A stretch of 64,000 bases of DNA, from NCBI GenBank assembly GCA_012838135.1, contig DUPV01000016.1, positions 36,958-100,957 on the forward strand, in the 5' to 3' direction. The notes below the pieces were generated by a model. That model did not search any database and had not been told where the DNA came from. It saw only the letters and a list, made by a program, of their open reading frames with translations. Below, piece by piece: positions 55,589-64,000 of this stretch. The stretch is from Clostridiaceae bacterium (GTDB lineage Bacteria; Bacillota; Clostridia; Saccharofermentanales; DTU023). Position 1 is the stretch's first letter, and every line of letters begins with the position of its first letter. The position numbers were made by a program, and so were the translations under genes.

Positions 55589-56692
55589 ATGCGGATTTCA
55601 TTTGCGAATGACTATAGTGAAGGATGTTTACCGGAAATCCTGGAAAATCTGAGCAAAACTAATTTAGAACAAATTGGCGGATATGGGCTGGACTCTTACT
55701 CAAAATCTGCAATCGGAAAAATTGAGCAATTGTTGGGAGCAGAGCCGAATCAAGTTGATATTCATTTTACGGTGGGCGGAACTCAAGCCAATTTGATTGT
55801 AATATCTCATGTTTTAAAGCCGTATTCAGGTGTCTTATCTGCTCCGGCAGGTCATATTGCAACCCATGAATCGGCAGCTATTGAGGCAACCGGTCATAAA
55901 GTGATTACACTGGATGCCGATCCGTATACCGGGAAATTAGATGCACTGACCCTTGCAGCTTTTTTGTCTGAATACTGGGCAAATCCTGAACCTGAACATT
56001 CTCCTTTTCCCGGTATGATTTATTTTTCCAATGCGACAGAGTACGGAACCCATTATTCTGCGCAGGAAATCAGGGCAATCAGAGATGTAGCAGATGAATA
56101 TGATATGCCGATTTTTATGGATGGAGCAAGGTTGGGTACTGCATTAGTTGCTGAACCGGAAAAGTTGAGTTTCGATCAGTTGATAGATTTGGTTGATGTT
56201 TTTACCATTGGCGGAACCAAGAATGGAGCCTTGAGCGGTGAAGCAATTGTTTTTACCAATCGCAAACAAAATTATGCCGACAGATTTCGCTGGACATTAA
56301 AACAACGAGGCGGAATGTTGGCTAAAGGGCGTTTATTGGGAATTCAATTCGATACTCTTTTCACAGACAATTTATATTTCAGAGCTGCGCAACATGCTAA
56401 TCAAATGGCAGATATACTACGCACAGGTCTTAAACAGAGAAATGTAAAATTTTGGACTGAAACAAAGACAAATCAGCTGTTTATTCTGATTACTCCGGAA
56501 CTAAAACGATTGCTGTTGCAAGACTTTATTTTTTTAGATTGGCTCATTCCGAGTAAGCAACAATTGTCTGAGTTAGGACTTGAAAAATCTGATCAGAACT
56601 ACCATGTTGTGCGTTTAGTAACATCTTGGGCAACGCAAAAAGAAGCGATTGAGCAATTTTTGAACAGGTGGGATGACTTTGCAAATTTATAA
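55589..56692 (+). CDS. ltaE: Low-specificity L-threonine aldolase-type PLP enzyme
   Basis: 367 residues. PLP-dependent threonine aldolase/beta-eliminating lyase fold with FTVGGTQANLIV, MDGARLG and the PLP lysine in IGGTKNGAL. It splits threonine or allo-threonine to glycine and acetaldehyde in relatives. A ribosome binding site (GAGGAAA) precedes the ATG. The next gene overlaps its end by 20 nt. Confidence 0.87.
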   Translation: MRISFANDYSEGCLPEILENLSKTNLEQIGGYGLDSYSKSAIGKIEQLLGAEPNQVDIHFTVGGTQANLIVISHVLKPYSGVLSAPAGHIATHESAAIEATGHKVITLDADPYTGKLDALTLAAFLSEYWANPEPEHSPFPGMIYFSNATEYGTHYSAQEIRAIRDVADEYDMPIFMDGARLGTALVAEPEKLSFDQLIDLVDVFTIGGTKNGALSGEAIVFTNRKQNYADRFRWTLKQRGGMLAKGRLLGIQFDTLFTDNLYFRAAQHANQMADILRTGLKQRNVKFWTETKTNQLFILITPELKRLLLQDFIFLDWLIPSKQQLSELGLEKSDQNYHVVRLVTSWATQKEAIEQFLNRWDDFANL

Positions 56693-58526
56693 AAGAATAT
56701 TGATAATTTGTTTAATCCTGATTTGTTTATGGCTGGTTCTTCCTGTATCGACAGTGAGAGCAAGCTCTGCTGAGACAAAGCTTGAGATTTCTGACACGAT
56801 TATTGATTTAAGTTCCCAGAGAGTGCTGATAACGGAACAATATGAATTTAGCTTGAACAGTTCACAATCTGAATTAAGTTTTGAATTTCCGCTGTTGGAT
56901 AATCAATCAACGGGAGTTCTGTTAGAAGTGATGTTATCGGATGATCAAGATGAAAATGAATACCTGTTTATTGCTGAAAAAATCACTCCGGAGAACAAAG
57001 AAAATGCGGGAAGTTTTTCTTATCAGACTTCATTATCCGAAGATGAAGATATGTTAATTGTTGATGTCTATTTTGATTTCTTGGCAAACCAGAAATATTT
57101 ATTGATTTTCAATTTTGATCAGAGTGCTTTACTCAAATTATCTAAAGAAAATGCTTTTTTAAAGTATCCTGTTGCGATTCCTGATTTTTTTAAAACAACC
57201 AACACTTACAATGTGTATTATCATTTATCGCGTGAGATTTTACCGGAAGATTATCGTTTTCAAGCGGTTTCCGAAACTTGGTTTGCTGATCAGTCTAATG
57301 AATATAATAACCTGGAATTTAGTTCAAATAATTTTCGTTTCCAAGCGGATCAATTTGTCTATATCAGTTTGCCGCAAGATTTGTTTCCGGATTTAGCAAC
57401 TAACCGACCGGATTTGACTTTAGAGAACTTTTTTCCGAATCCGGATTCTATTTATATTAATCAGAAAAATTTTTGGGATTTTTTAGCAGAACCTTGGTTG
57501 CTGGGAATCGTGTTGGCAGTCAGCATAATTTTGGTTTTGATAATATATGTATTATTCGAATTAGAAGGATATTTATTTGTAAAATGTCCTCGATTGGGAC
57601 GCAGTATTTTTGAAATTAATGCAGCACATGCTGCATATCTGGTCAAACAAGATGCTCAAGGCAGTCTGATTCTTGCAGGGCTTTTACAATTAGTACAGAA
57701 AAATGAAGTAGACTTAAACAAAACAACTTTTTATTGGAATTATCCGGAGCGTGAGATTTTTTCGGATTTTAATTCTTCTGAAGTCTTTTTATTGCAATGG
57801 CTTTTCGAAGATTCAAGCAAAACAAATAAATATCCGGTAACTTCAGCTGAAAAAATATATGTTCAGACCGGTAAGGAAAAACACGCTACTGATTTTTTAC
57901 TTAATTTTAAACAATACCTGCTTTTGCTGGAAGATGATTTAGTTAAAGATGGTTACATCAGTCGAAAGAACAAACGTAGGGGGCAAAGAGGATACATTAT
58001 CATTTCTTGTCTAATTTTAATTGCATTTTTGGTTGTCTTTGCCGTCAGTAAATCCGGGTGGAGTCTATCATTGCTCTTCCCCTATATATTTTCGATATTC
58101 AGAATATTTAAAGCTCGTTACTATACACTTGAAGGGCGAGAGAAATTGAAACAGTTCAAAAACTTAAAAATTGCTTTGCAATCTCCCAATAATTTCTTAA
58201 AACAACAGATGAAATGGATTAACACACGGGATCTTGCACCGTTGATTTTACCCTATGCAATAAGCTTTAATCTTGTCGAAACTTTTTTAGATCAATTAGA
58301 TAACGACAGCCATTCCCGTTTGGGAATTTTAGACTTATTGAAAGCTCAAGTTAATTTTGCCAATCTTTCTGAAAATGCTATCGATGAGGAATGGTTTTTT
58401 GCCAAAACTGAAATTTTGCGCATGTATTATTTATTTGTTGCGAGTGTGGTATCGGCTGAAATCAGTACTCAACAGCAATTAATTGAAGAAAATCAGACTG
58501 ATTTAGAAGATGAACCGACAAATTAA
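56673..58526 (+). CDS. DUF2207-like membrane protein
   Basis: 617 residues. Signal/TM at the N-terminus (ILIICLILICLWLVLPVSTVRA), an ectodomain of about 240 residues, a TM near 280-300, a cytoplasmic stretch, and a pair of hydrophobic segments near 450-480. The arrangement resembles DUF2207 proteins of Firmicutes. Function unknown. Start overlaps the threonine aldolase stop. Confidence 0.7.
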   Translation: MTLQIYKRILIICLILICLWLVLPVSTVRASSAETKLEISDTIIDLSSQRVLITEQYEFSLNSSQSELSFEFPLLDNQSTGVLLEVMLSDDQDENEYLFIAEKITPENKENAGSFSYQTSLSEDEDMLIVDVYFDFLANQKYLLIFNFDQSALLKLSKENAFLKYPVAIPDFFKTTNTYNVYYHLSREILPEDYRFQAVSETWFADQSNEYNNLEFSSNNFRFQADQFVYISLPQDLFPDLATNRPDLTLENFFPNPDSIYINQKNFWDFLAEPWLLGIVLAVSIILVLIIYVLFELEGYLFVKCPRLGRSIFEINAAHAAYLVKQDAQGSLILAGLLQLVQKNEVDLNKTTFYWNYPEREIFSDFNSSEVFLLQWLFEDSSKTNKYPVTSAEKIYVQTGKEKHATDFLLNFKQYLLLLEDDLVKDGYISRKNKRRGQRGYIIISCLILIAFLVVFAVSKSGWSLSLLFPYIFSIFRIFKARYYTLEGREKLKQFKNLKIALQSPNNFLKQQMKWINTRDLAPLILPYAISFNLVETFLDQLDNDSHSRLGILDLLKAQVNFANLSENAIDEEWFFAKTEILRMYYLFVASVVSAEISTQQQLIEENQTDLEDEPTN

Positions 58527-58574
58527 AATTAATTTTTAAGTTAACAGAACAACAAAATAATCTAGGAGTGAAAA

Positions 58575-59234
58575 ATGATAATTAAACAAGCTATTTTTGA
58601 TTTAGATGGAACTATACTACAAACAATGGATTCTCTAATCAAAACCGGAAATTCAATGTTGGAACAATTCGGATATCAAAAGCGAACTCTTGAAGAATAT
58701 CGCTTTGTGGTTGGTTACGGTGCAAAAGAATTAGTACGCCGATTATTAGTTTTATCAGGCGATCAGCAAGCCGAACGCTTAGAAGAAGCCTATGAAATAT
58801 ATATGAAACTATTCGATGAATATTGTACTTATCAAGTTAGGCCTTATCCGGGAATTCCAGAACTGATTTCCGAATTTCAAAAAAGAGACATTGTCATGGC
58901 AGTCTTGACCAATAAGCCACATAAAATGACCCAGCGAGTACTTGATACATCGTTTGCAGCCGATACGTTTGCATTTGTTCAAGGACAAGCTGCAAATTTA
59001 CCTCGCAAACCTGATCCTGCTGCAGCTTTATATATAGCGGAAAAAATAGGTGTAACAGATTATCGACAAGTCCTGTTTATCGGAGATAGCGATGCCGATA
59101 TGCAAACAGCAGTCAATGCCGGTATGGTTCCGGTCGGGGCGGGTTGGGGATTTCGCACACCTGAAGAATTGATGGCCAACGGTTGCGAAATCTTATTGGA
59201 TCATCCTTTGGATTTATTAGATTATCTTGACTGA
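58575..59234 (+). CDS. HAD-family phosphatase (phosphoglycolate phosphatase-like)
   Basis: 219 residues, AGGAGTG before the ATG. HAD motifs: FDLDGTILQT (motif I), LTNKPHK (motif II), RKPDP with its Lys (motif III) and FIGDSDADMQTA (motif IV), with a helical cap of the Gph type. Substrate could be phosphoglycolate or a sugar phosphate. Confidence 0.9.
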   Translation: MIIKQAIFDLDGTILQTMDSLIKTGNSMLEQFGYQKRTLEEYRFVVGYGAKELVRRLLVLSGDQQAERLEEAYEIYMKLFDEYCTYQVRPYPGIPELISEFQKRDIVMAVLTNKPHKMTQRVLDTSFAADTFAFVQGQAANLPRKPDPAAALYIAEKIGVTDYRQVLFIGDSDADMQTAVNAGMVPVGAGWGFRTPEELMANGCEILLDHPLDLLDYLD

Positions 59235-59337
59235 TGAGCCTGAAATTGTTTTACTAATGATTTTCAAGATGATTTTATCTCGGAAAATAGATTATGATAT
59301 AATCATTAATCTTTAAATTAAGCTGCAGAAAGAAAAT

Positions 59338-60726
59338 ATGGCTAAAAACAAAACGGTTTATACTTGTGAAGAATGTGGTTATGAATCATCAGGCTGGCTG
59401 GGAAAATGTCCAAGTTGCGGAACTTGGAACAGTTTAGTAGAAACTGTGATTCAGAAGAAGTCTGCCAAAAGCAATAATCGGGCTTGGCTGGCTCTTGATT
59501 CGGTTTCAGATCAACATGCGGTCATTAATTTGGCGACGATCGAAAATGATGTTCAAAAGCGACTATGTTCCGATATTGAAGAAATGGATCGTGTTTTAGG
59601 CGGGGGATTTGTTCGAGGTTCACTGGTTCTTTTGGGTGGTGATCCCGGTGTTGGCAAGTCAACTTTACTATTGCAAACTTTAGCCAATCTTACTGCTCAA
59701 TATTCAACACTTTATGTTTCAGGTGAAGAATCGCCGACCCAAATCAAAATGCGAGCGGATCGACTACAGATTGCAGCTAAGCAAATTCGAATGCTGACCG
59801 CAACAGATTTTGCTTCAATTGCACAAGCATTGCAAAAACACAAACCGGATTTTGCTGTAATTGACTCGATTCAATCAATTTATGTTGAAGAAATCAGTGC
59901 CGCTCCGGGTTCGGTATCGCAAGTCAGAGAAGCGACAGCAGGTCTTTTGCGTATAGCAAAATCATTTAATATTACGATAGTTTTAGTCGGGCATGTGACA
60001 AAAGAAGGCGGTATTGCCGGCCCTCGTGTTTTGGAACATATGGTAGATGCAGTTTTATATTTTGAAGGAGAGAAAACCAATCAGTATCGTATACTGCGAG
60101 CAGTAAAAAATCGTTTCGGTACAACCAATGAAGTAGGAATGTTCGAGATGACTCAAAGCGGATTGAGATCGGTAGATAATCCGGGTACGGCAATGTTGGA
60201 AGGCAGACCGTTAAATGTTCCCGGAACAACAATTACTTCAACTTTAGAAGGTACTCGCTCAATTTTATTGGAAATTCAAGCCTTGTTGAATCCGACTGAT
60301 TTTGCCCAGCCGATTCGTAACACTCAGGGTATCGATCGTTTAAGGCTCAACATGCTTCTGGCAATTCTCCATAAATCTTGCGGTATTTCTGTTGCACCTT
60401 ATGATGCCTATGTCAATGTGACGGGCGGCATGAAAATTATTGAAACATCTGCAGATTTAGCAATTATAGCTGCGGTAGTTTCCAGTATTCAAGATAAACC
60501 GATCGACTCGGATTTGATAATTCTCGGGGAACTGGGCTTAACCGGTGAAGTCCGCATGGTAACGGCAATTGAACGGAGAGTCTTGGAAGGCCTGCGTCTG
60601 GGCTGGAAGAAATTCGTTGTACCGGCAGCCTGTAAGCGTAGTATTAAAAACATCTCTTTGCCGGACGCTTGTGAGATTTTTTATGTAAGTTTATTGAAAG
60701 AAGCATTAGATCTTTTGTTTTCATAA
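59338..60726 (+). CDS. radA: DNA repair protein RadA
   Basis: 462 residues. N-terminal zinc finger (YTCEECGYESSGWLGKC), RecA-like core with GGDPGVGKST, the RadA motif KNRFG, and a C-terminal Lon-like domain. It helps branch migration in recombination. The length is standard. Confidence 0.96.
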   Translation: MAKNKTVYTCEECGYESSGWLGKCPSCGTWNSLVETVIQKKSAKSNNRAWLALDSVSDQHAVINLATIENDVQKRLCSDIEEMDRVLGGGFVRGSLVLLGGDPGVGKSTLLLQTLANLTAQYSTLYVSGEESPTQIKMRADRLQIAAKQIRMLTATDFASIAQALQKHKPDFAVIDSIQSIYVEEISAAPGSVSQVREATAGLLRIAKSFNITIVLVGHVTKEGGIAGPRVLEHMVDAVLYFEGEKTNQYRILRAVKNRFGTTNEVGMFEMTQSGLRSVDNPGTAMLEGRPLNVPGTTITSTLEGTRSILLEIQALLNPTDFAQPIRNTQGIDRLRLNMLLAILHKSCGISVAPYDAYVNVTGGMKIIETSADLAIIAAVVSSIQDKPIDSDLIILGELGLTGEVRMVTAIERRVLEGLRLGWKKFVVPAACKRSIKNISLPDACEIFYVSLLKEALDLLFS

Positions 60727-60766
60727 CAATTAACTCTAATTTACAAGAATTATTTGGAGAGTGCCA

Positions 60767-61597
60767 ATGCCAAAAATTATTGCTATCATACCGGCTGCCG
60801 GCTTAGCCAGACGGATGGAATCAAATCAAAACAAAGCTTTTTTAATGATTGACGGTGAAAGTGTAATTAAGCGAACCGTAAAAACTTTTTTAGAAGTAAA
60901 GGCAATAGATCAAATATGTATTATGGTAAATCCACGGGAACAAACAAAAATGACAAAAGAAATTTCCGATATGGAAAATCCGTTTGGCATAGAAATTGCA
61001 ATTGTCCCGGGTGGTGATACCAGACAAGATTCGGTCCGTTTGGGTTTGGAATATCTTATAAACAAAAATCCTACTTTATTTGATTCAATCAAAAGTATTT
61101 TTATGCAAAAAAAATTAAATGCAGAAAAAGAATTTGGACCTTTTTGTATTCCGGCTAATCTTTACGAACAGATTAAATCTTTATGTCTTTCAAGTAAAAA
61201 AAGAACACTTTGTATAGTCCATGATGGTGCGCGTTGCCTGGTAGACAAAGAACTTGTTCAAGAATTCCTGACTGAACTCCAACAAGATTATGTTGGTCTT
61301 GGAGTTGCTGTTCCTGTCAAGGATACAATACGTCGAATTGACGATGCGGGAAATGTCATTGAAACGCCTAAACGCGCTAATCTCAGGGCAATGCAGACGC
61401 CACAAGGCTCAGATTTCGAGGTGCTTTTTGCAGCATATCAATACGCAAAAGAGAATCTGATTGAAGTAACCGACGACATAGCTGTTCTGGAAACGATAAA
61501 TTATCCTGTCAAGTTGTATCCGGGAAATCTAGTCAATATTAAGATTACTTATCCTGAAGACATACTATTAGCAGAAAAATTATTAAAGATAGAATAA
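60767..61597 (+). CDS. ispD: 2-C-methyl-D-erythritol 4-phosphate cytidylyltransferase with insertion
   Basis: 276 residues from ATG 60767 (TTGGAGA upstream; GTG 60761 is in frame). MEP-pathway enzyme. The CTP-binding start AAGLARRME...NKAFL, the HDGARCLVD region and PVKDTIRR are present. It is about 45 residues longer than usual because of a basic, helical-looking insertion near residues 105-148, between RLGLEYL and the HDGAR motif. Confidence 0.88.
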   Translation: MPKIIAIIPAAGLARRMESNQNKAFLMIDGESVIKRTVKTFLEVKAIDQICIMVNPREQTKMTKEISDMENPFGIEIAIVPGGDTRQDSVRLGLEYLINKNPTLFDSIKSIFMQKKLNAEKEFGPFCIPANLYEQIKSLCLSSKKRTLCIVHDGARCLVDKELVQEFLTELQQDYVGLGVAVPVKDTIRRIDDAGNVIETPKRANLRAMQTPQGSDFEVLFAAYQYAKENLIEVTDDIAVLETINYPVKLYPGNLVNIKITYPEDILLAEKLLKIE

Positions 61598-61696
61598 AAA
61601 GATTATGTTATAATAACGTTTAGTTTATTGTTATATAAAGATGTATAATAATTAATTATTCATCTAAATTTAATATATTAAGTGGGGGGCATAATT

Positions 61697-63616
61697 ATGG
61701 CCAAAATTTCACGTTTTGCAACTACCAGAATAGCAGCAAGTTTAAATGCTGATTATAGAGCTGATGAAAATGTGAAAGATTCATTTTACTTAGATGGCAG
61801 AATAGCTAGAAAACGAGAGAGTCGCGGAGCTGATATTTCAAGTTTAGGTGAAGATCGCGGTTTCTTTTATGCTGTGTTTGCATCTCACGATTTAAACATT
61901 GACTCACCAGGTTCAGAGTCGATTACTGCACTCAATAATCTGACAGAAGCCATCAAACAGAGCAATGATAAAATCGATAACGAAATCAACGATCTTGCCG
62001 ACTGTGCGGTTGAGGTCGGAGGCAGAGCGACTATTGCCAGAGAAGGTGTCAGACAGTCTTATTTTGCGGGAATTATTGTCAAAGAAGCTGAAGTTGCAGC
62101 GGTCACAACAGGTGGTGCCTGTGCATTTCTATATCGCAATAATGCGGTTTTCCCGCTGACAGGTTGTGATATCGAGTTGGTAAATGCTGATTATCATGGC
62201 AATGCAATCGACAATATGAATGATTTTTCAGCCGGTGTTGCAGGTACAATCAGATATTCCAATATTGCTCAATTACAATCCGGTGACGGACTGATTCTTT
62301 GTAACAAAGAAGTAATGGAAGCAGTTGGTCAACGTGAATTGTTGAGTGTTCTTTATAATTATGATGACAGCGGAGATGCAGCTGCTGAAATCATTGATCG
62401 GGCAAGGGACGTGAACCCCGATGATCCGCTGCAAATCTTGATTGCTTCGGTTGAAGAAGTTATCCCCGCAGACCGTACCGGCAAAATTAATCTCGGCTTA
62501 TTCCAAACAGCTAAGGATCTTTCAGATCAAGCGACAACCAGGTATGAACCGATTCAAAATGAACCTGAGAAAGTAGCAGAACCGGCTTATACTGCACCTA
62601 CTGTGACGGAAACTGTACCTGATATTAAACTTGCATCACAAGAACTTGATCAAACGATTTCGAATTTAGAGCAAACTGTTGCACAAAAGGATGATCCTTT
62701 CAAACCTTCATATAGCATCAGCGATGATGCTGTATCGGATGAGTTTGCCGGTTTAGAAGAACAAGAAGTTTCTCGTGTAGAATTTGACACGCAAGAGATT
62801 TCTGCTGCTGTTTCAGCATCTTCAGCCTCCGGAGAGAATGATATACCGGTATTTGAACCGATCATTGCCAAAAAGGCAATTCATGATTCAGATGATTTTG
62901 AGGCCGGTAAGAAATATGCTGATGAGGACTTTTACAACGTGGTTGAAGAACCTTATGGTTCTGACCAATTTGACGAGCAAGAATATGATGATCATATTGC
63001 TGAAGATCAATGGCAGGATGATCGGGCTGTTCTTTCCGGTAATCGGAATAGGGATTATGATGATTATGGCTATGAAGATAATTATGAAATGTATCAAAGT
63101 CAAACTTCCGGCGGCTCAAAATCCAAACAATATATCTTATATGCAGCTTTAGGTCTGATTTGTGTAGCTTGTATTGTTGCATTATATTTTATGCTGTTCA
63201 AAAAAGATGCTAAACCTAAAGAGCTTGGAACCGATCCATCACAACAAATAGATGTTTCTGATCAAGGAACATTAGTTCCTACGGTAACGGAAGAGGCGGA
63301 TATCAGAACACCGGTCAAACAAGATTCAGATGAAACACAGGATCCGACGGCAACAGATGCAACAGCCGGAACTGACAAAACAACGGATGATACTTCAGGC
63401 GATGCTGCAATTGCGGTAAACGATACGATATATGTAACAGCAGATGCACTGTTTGTCCGGAGTGGACCCAATACCGACTCTGCACAAGTCACAACCCTCT
63501 ATGCAGGGGCTGCTTTAACAGTAACCGAATTAGCGGATGGTTGGTATGGTATTACAACCGAAGACGGAACTTCCGGTTATGTCCATGCTGATTATGTAAG
63601 TAAGACAGCACCGTAA
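61697..63616 (+). CDS. PP2C-like protein with degraded active site, TM and SH3 domain
   Basis: 639 residues from ATG 61697 (AGTGGGGGGC upstream). The first 270 residues follow the PP2C layout, but the metal-binding motifs are altered: VADGMGG reads FASHD, GDSR reads GGAC, and SDG reads CNKE. Then an acidic low-complexity region (about 290-470), a TM (about 475-495), a Thr/Asp-rich linker and a C-terminal bacterial SH3 domain (about 575-635). Probably a wall-sensing or scaffold protein without phosphatase activity. Confidence 0.75.
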   Translation: MAKISRFATTRIAASLNADYRADENVKDSFYLDGRIARKRESRGADISSLGEDRGFFYAVFASHDLNIDSPGSESITALNNLTEAIKQSNDKIDNEINDLADCAVEVGGRATIAREGVRQSYFAGIIVKEAEVAAVTTGGACAFLYRNNAVFPLTGCDIELVNADYHGNAIDNMNDFSAGVAGTIRYSNIAQLQSGDGLILCNKEVMEAVGQRELLSVLYNYDDSGDAAAEIIDRARDVNPDDPLQILIASVEEVIPADRTGKINLGLFQTAKDLSDQATTRYEPIQNEPEKVAEPAYTAPTVTETVPDIKLASQELDQTISNLEQTVAQKDDPFKPSYSISDDAVSDEFAGLEEQEVSRVEFDTQEISAAVSASSASGENDIPVFEPIIAKKAIHDSDDFEAGKKYADEDFYNVVEEPYGSDQFDEQEYDDHIAEDQWQDDRAVLSGNRNRDYDDYGYEDNYEMYQSQTSGGSKSKQYILYAALGLICVACIVALYFMLFKKDAKPKELGTDPSQQIDVSDQGTLVPTVTEEADIRTPVKQDSDETQDPTATDATAGTDKTTDDTSGDAAIAVNDTIYVTADALFVRSGPNTDSAQVTTLYAGAALTVTELADGWYGITTEDGTSGYVHADYVSKTAP

Positions 63617-63644
63617 TACCACTTTACTTTGTAAATGTTTTTTT

Positions 63645-63690
63645 AAGCTGAGGTTAACATATGCTAAAATATAACCTCAGCTTATTTATT
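63645..63690 (+). terminator. Terminator after the PP2C/SH3 gene
   Basis: AAGCTGAGGTTA (63645-63656) pairs with TAACCTCAGCTT (63672-63683), followed by ATTTATT. Confidence 0.75.
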
Positions 63691-63816
63691 AGAAAAAGAA
63701 TTTGAGATATATTGTTAAATATCGATATTTCTCATTATCATAAATAAAAATGAAAAGATTTATATTTCAGACATTTATTGCTGTTCAATAATTATGTTAC
63801 TGAAAAAGGAGACTAC

Positions 63817-64000
63817 ATGATGAAACCATTGGGTTTAAATGAAATTCGAACTAAATTTTTAGAGTTTTTTGCTTCAAAAGAACATTTGGTAATGCCGAGT
63901 TTTTCTCTGATTCCCAAGAATGATCCGTCGATTCTTTTAATCAATGCAGGGATGACACCTTTAAAGCCTTATTTTACCGGTGCTGAAAAACCGCCATCAC
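63817..64000 (+). CDS. alaS: Alanyl-tRNA synthetase, N-terminal part (runs off window)
   Basis: 61 residues are visible before the window ends. The reading [44 protein letters not shown] is the class II core start of AlaRS. AAGGAG at 63806-63811; the ATG at 63817 or 63820 may start it. No T-box leader was recognised upstream. Confidence 0.95.
   Translation, partial: MMKPLGLNEIRTKFLEFFASKEHLVMPSFSLIPKNDPSILLINAGMTPLKPYFTGAEKPPS

Noticed and set aside
63684..63816. T-box leader before alaS
   Set aside because: No T-box consensus or specifier stem was found in the 133 bases after the terminator.

Overview
The window is about 64 kb of low-GC bacterial chromosome from a Firmicute, most likely a member of the Clostridia. 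The evidence is the rplU-prp-rpmA-obg block, an L27 with the N-terminal extension that Prp removes, a CIRCE element in front of groES-groEL, AGGAGG-type ribosome binding sites, and RbsA/B/C-type sugar uptake. I cannot name the species. No rRNA, tRNA, CRISPR array, transposase or phage gene was seen.

Layout. (1) 1-12503: a plus-strand cluster of membrane-anchored signalling-type proteins. It holds a Ser/Thr kinase with an outside beta-propeller (cut by the window edge), a tandem pseudokinase copy that has lost its N-lobe, a zinc-ribbon multi-pass membrane protein, a kinase with an outside leucine-rich-repeat domain, a small membrane protein, a WG-repeat protein and a zinc-ribbon/Pro-repeat/TPR-like protein. 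This is the best candidate for an undescribed system. (2) 12638-14052 minus: cysK-cysE cysteine synthesis. (3) 14266-18169 plus: rplU-prp-rpmA, obg, a PAP2 phosphatase and a 53-residue rubredoxin. (4) 18326-36797: a large divergent sugar catabolic locus. Its minus arm has two aldolases (KDPG type, DeoC), a sugar 3-epimerase, a GntR regulator, a 2-hydroxyacid dehydrogenase, a phosphotriesterase-family (lactonase-like) protein, a cupin phosphoglucose isomerase, a shikimate-dehydrogenase-like protein and an aldo/keto reductase. Its plus arm has a ribose-type ABC transporter, two RbsD pyranases, a zinc alcohol dehydrogenase, a PfkB sugar kinase, a xylulokinase-type FGGY kinase, a LacI regulator and a second DeoC. 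The parts fit import, anomer conversion, oxidation/reduction, phosphorylation and aldol cleavage of an unusual pentose, deoxypentose or aldonate; the substrate is unknown.

(5) 36818-41131 minus: a DUF4364-like protein and a heterodimeric ABC exporter. (6) 41302-50168 plus: MscS channel, LCP cell-wall ligase, CvpA-like protein, groES-groEL, a beta-propeller membrane protein, a CYTH-domain protein and a flavoprotein. (7) 50602-53149: a small accessory-looking patch (membrane protein, CPBP protease, TIKI/TraB-like lipoprotein, MGMT-like protein without the acceptor cysteine). (8) 53332-64000: ABC-F ATPase, threonine aldolase, DUF2207 protein, HAD phosphatase, radA, ispD with an insertion, a PP2C-like protein with degraded metal sites plus an SH3 domain, and the start of alaS.

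A recurring theme is kinase/phosphatase-like signalling with dead or altered catalytic sites: a pseudokinase, a kinase with Arg in place of the ATP-anchoring Lys, and a PP2C-like protein lacking its metal ligands.
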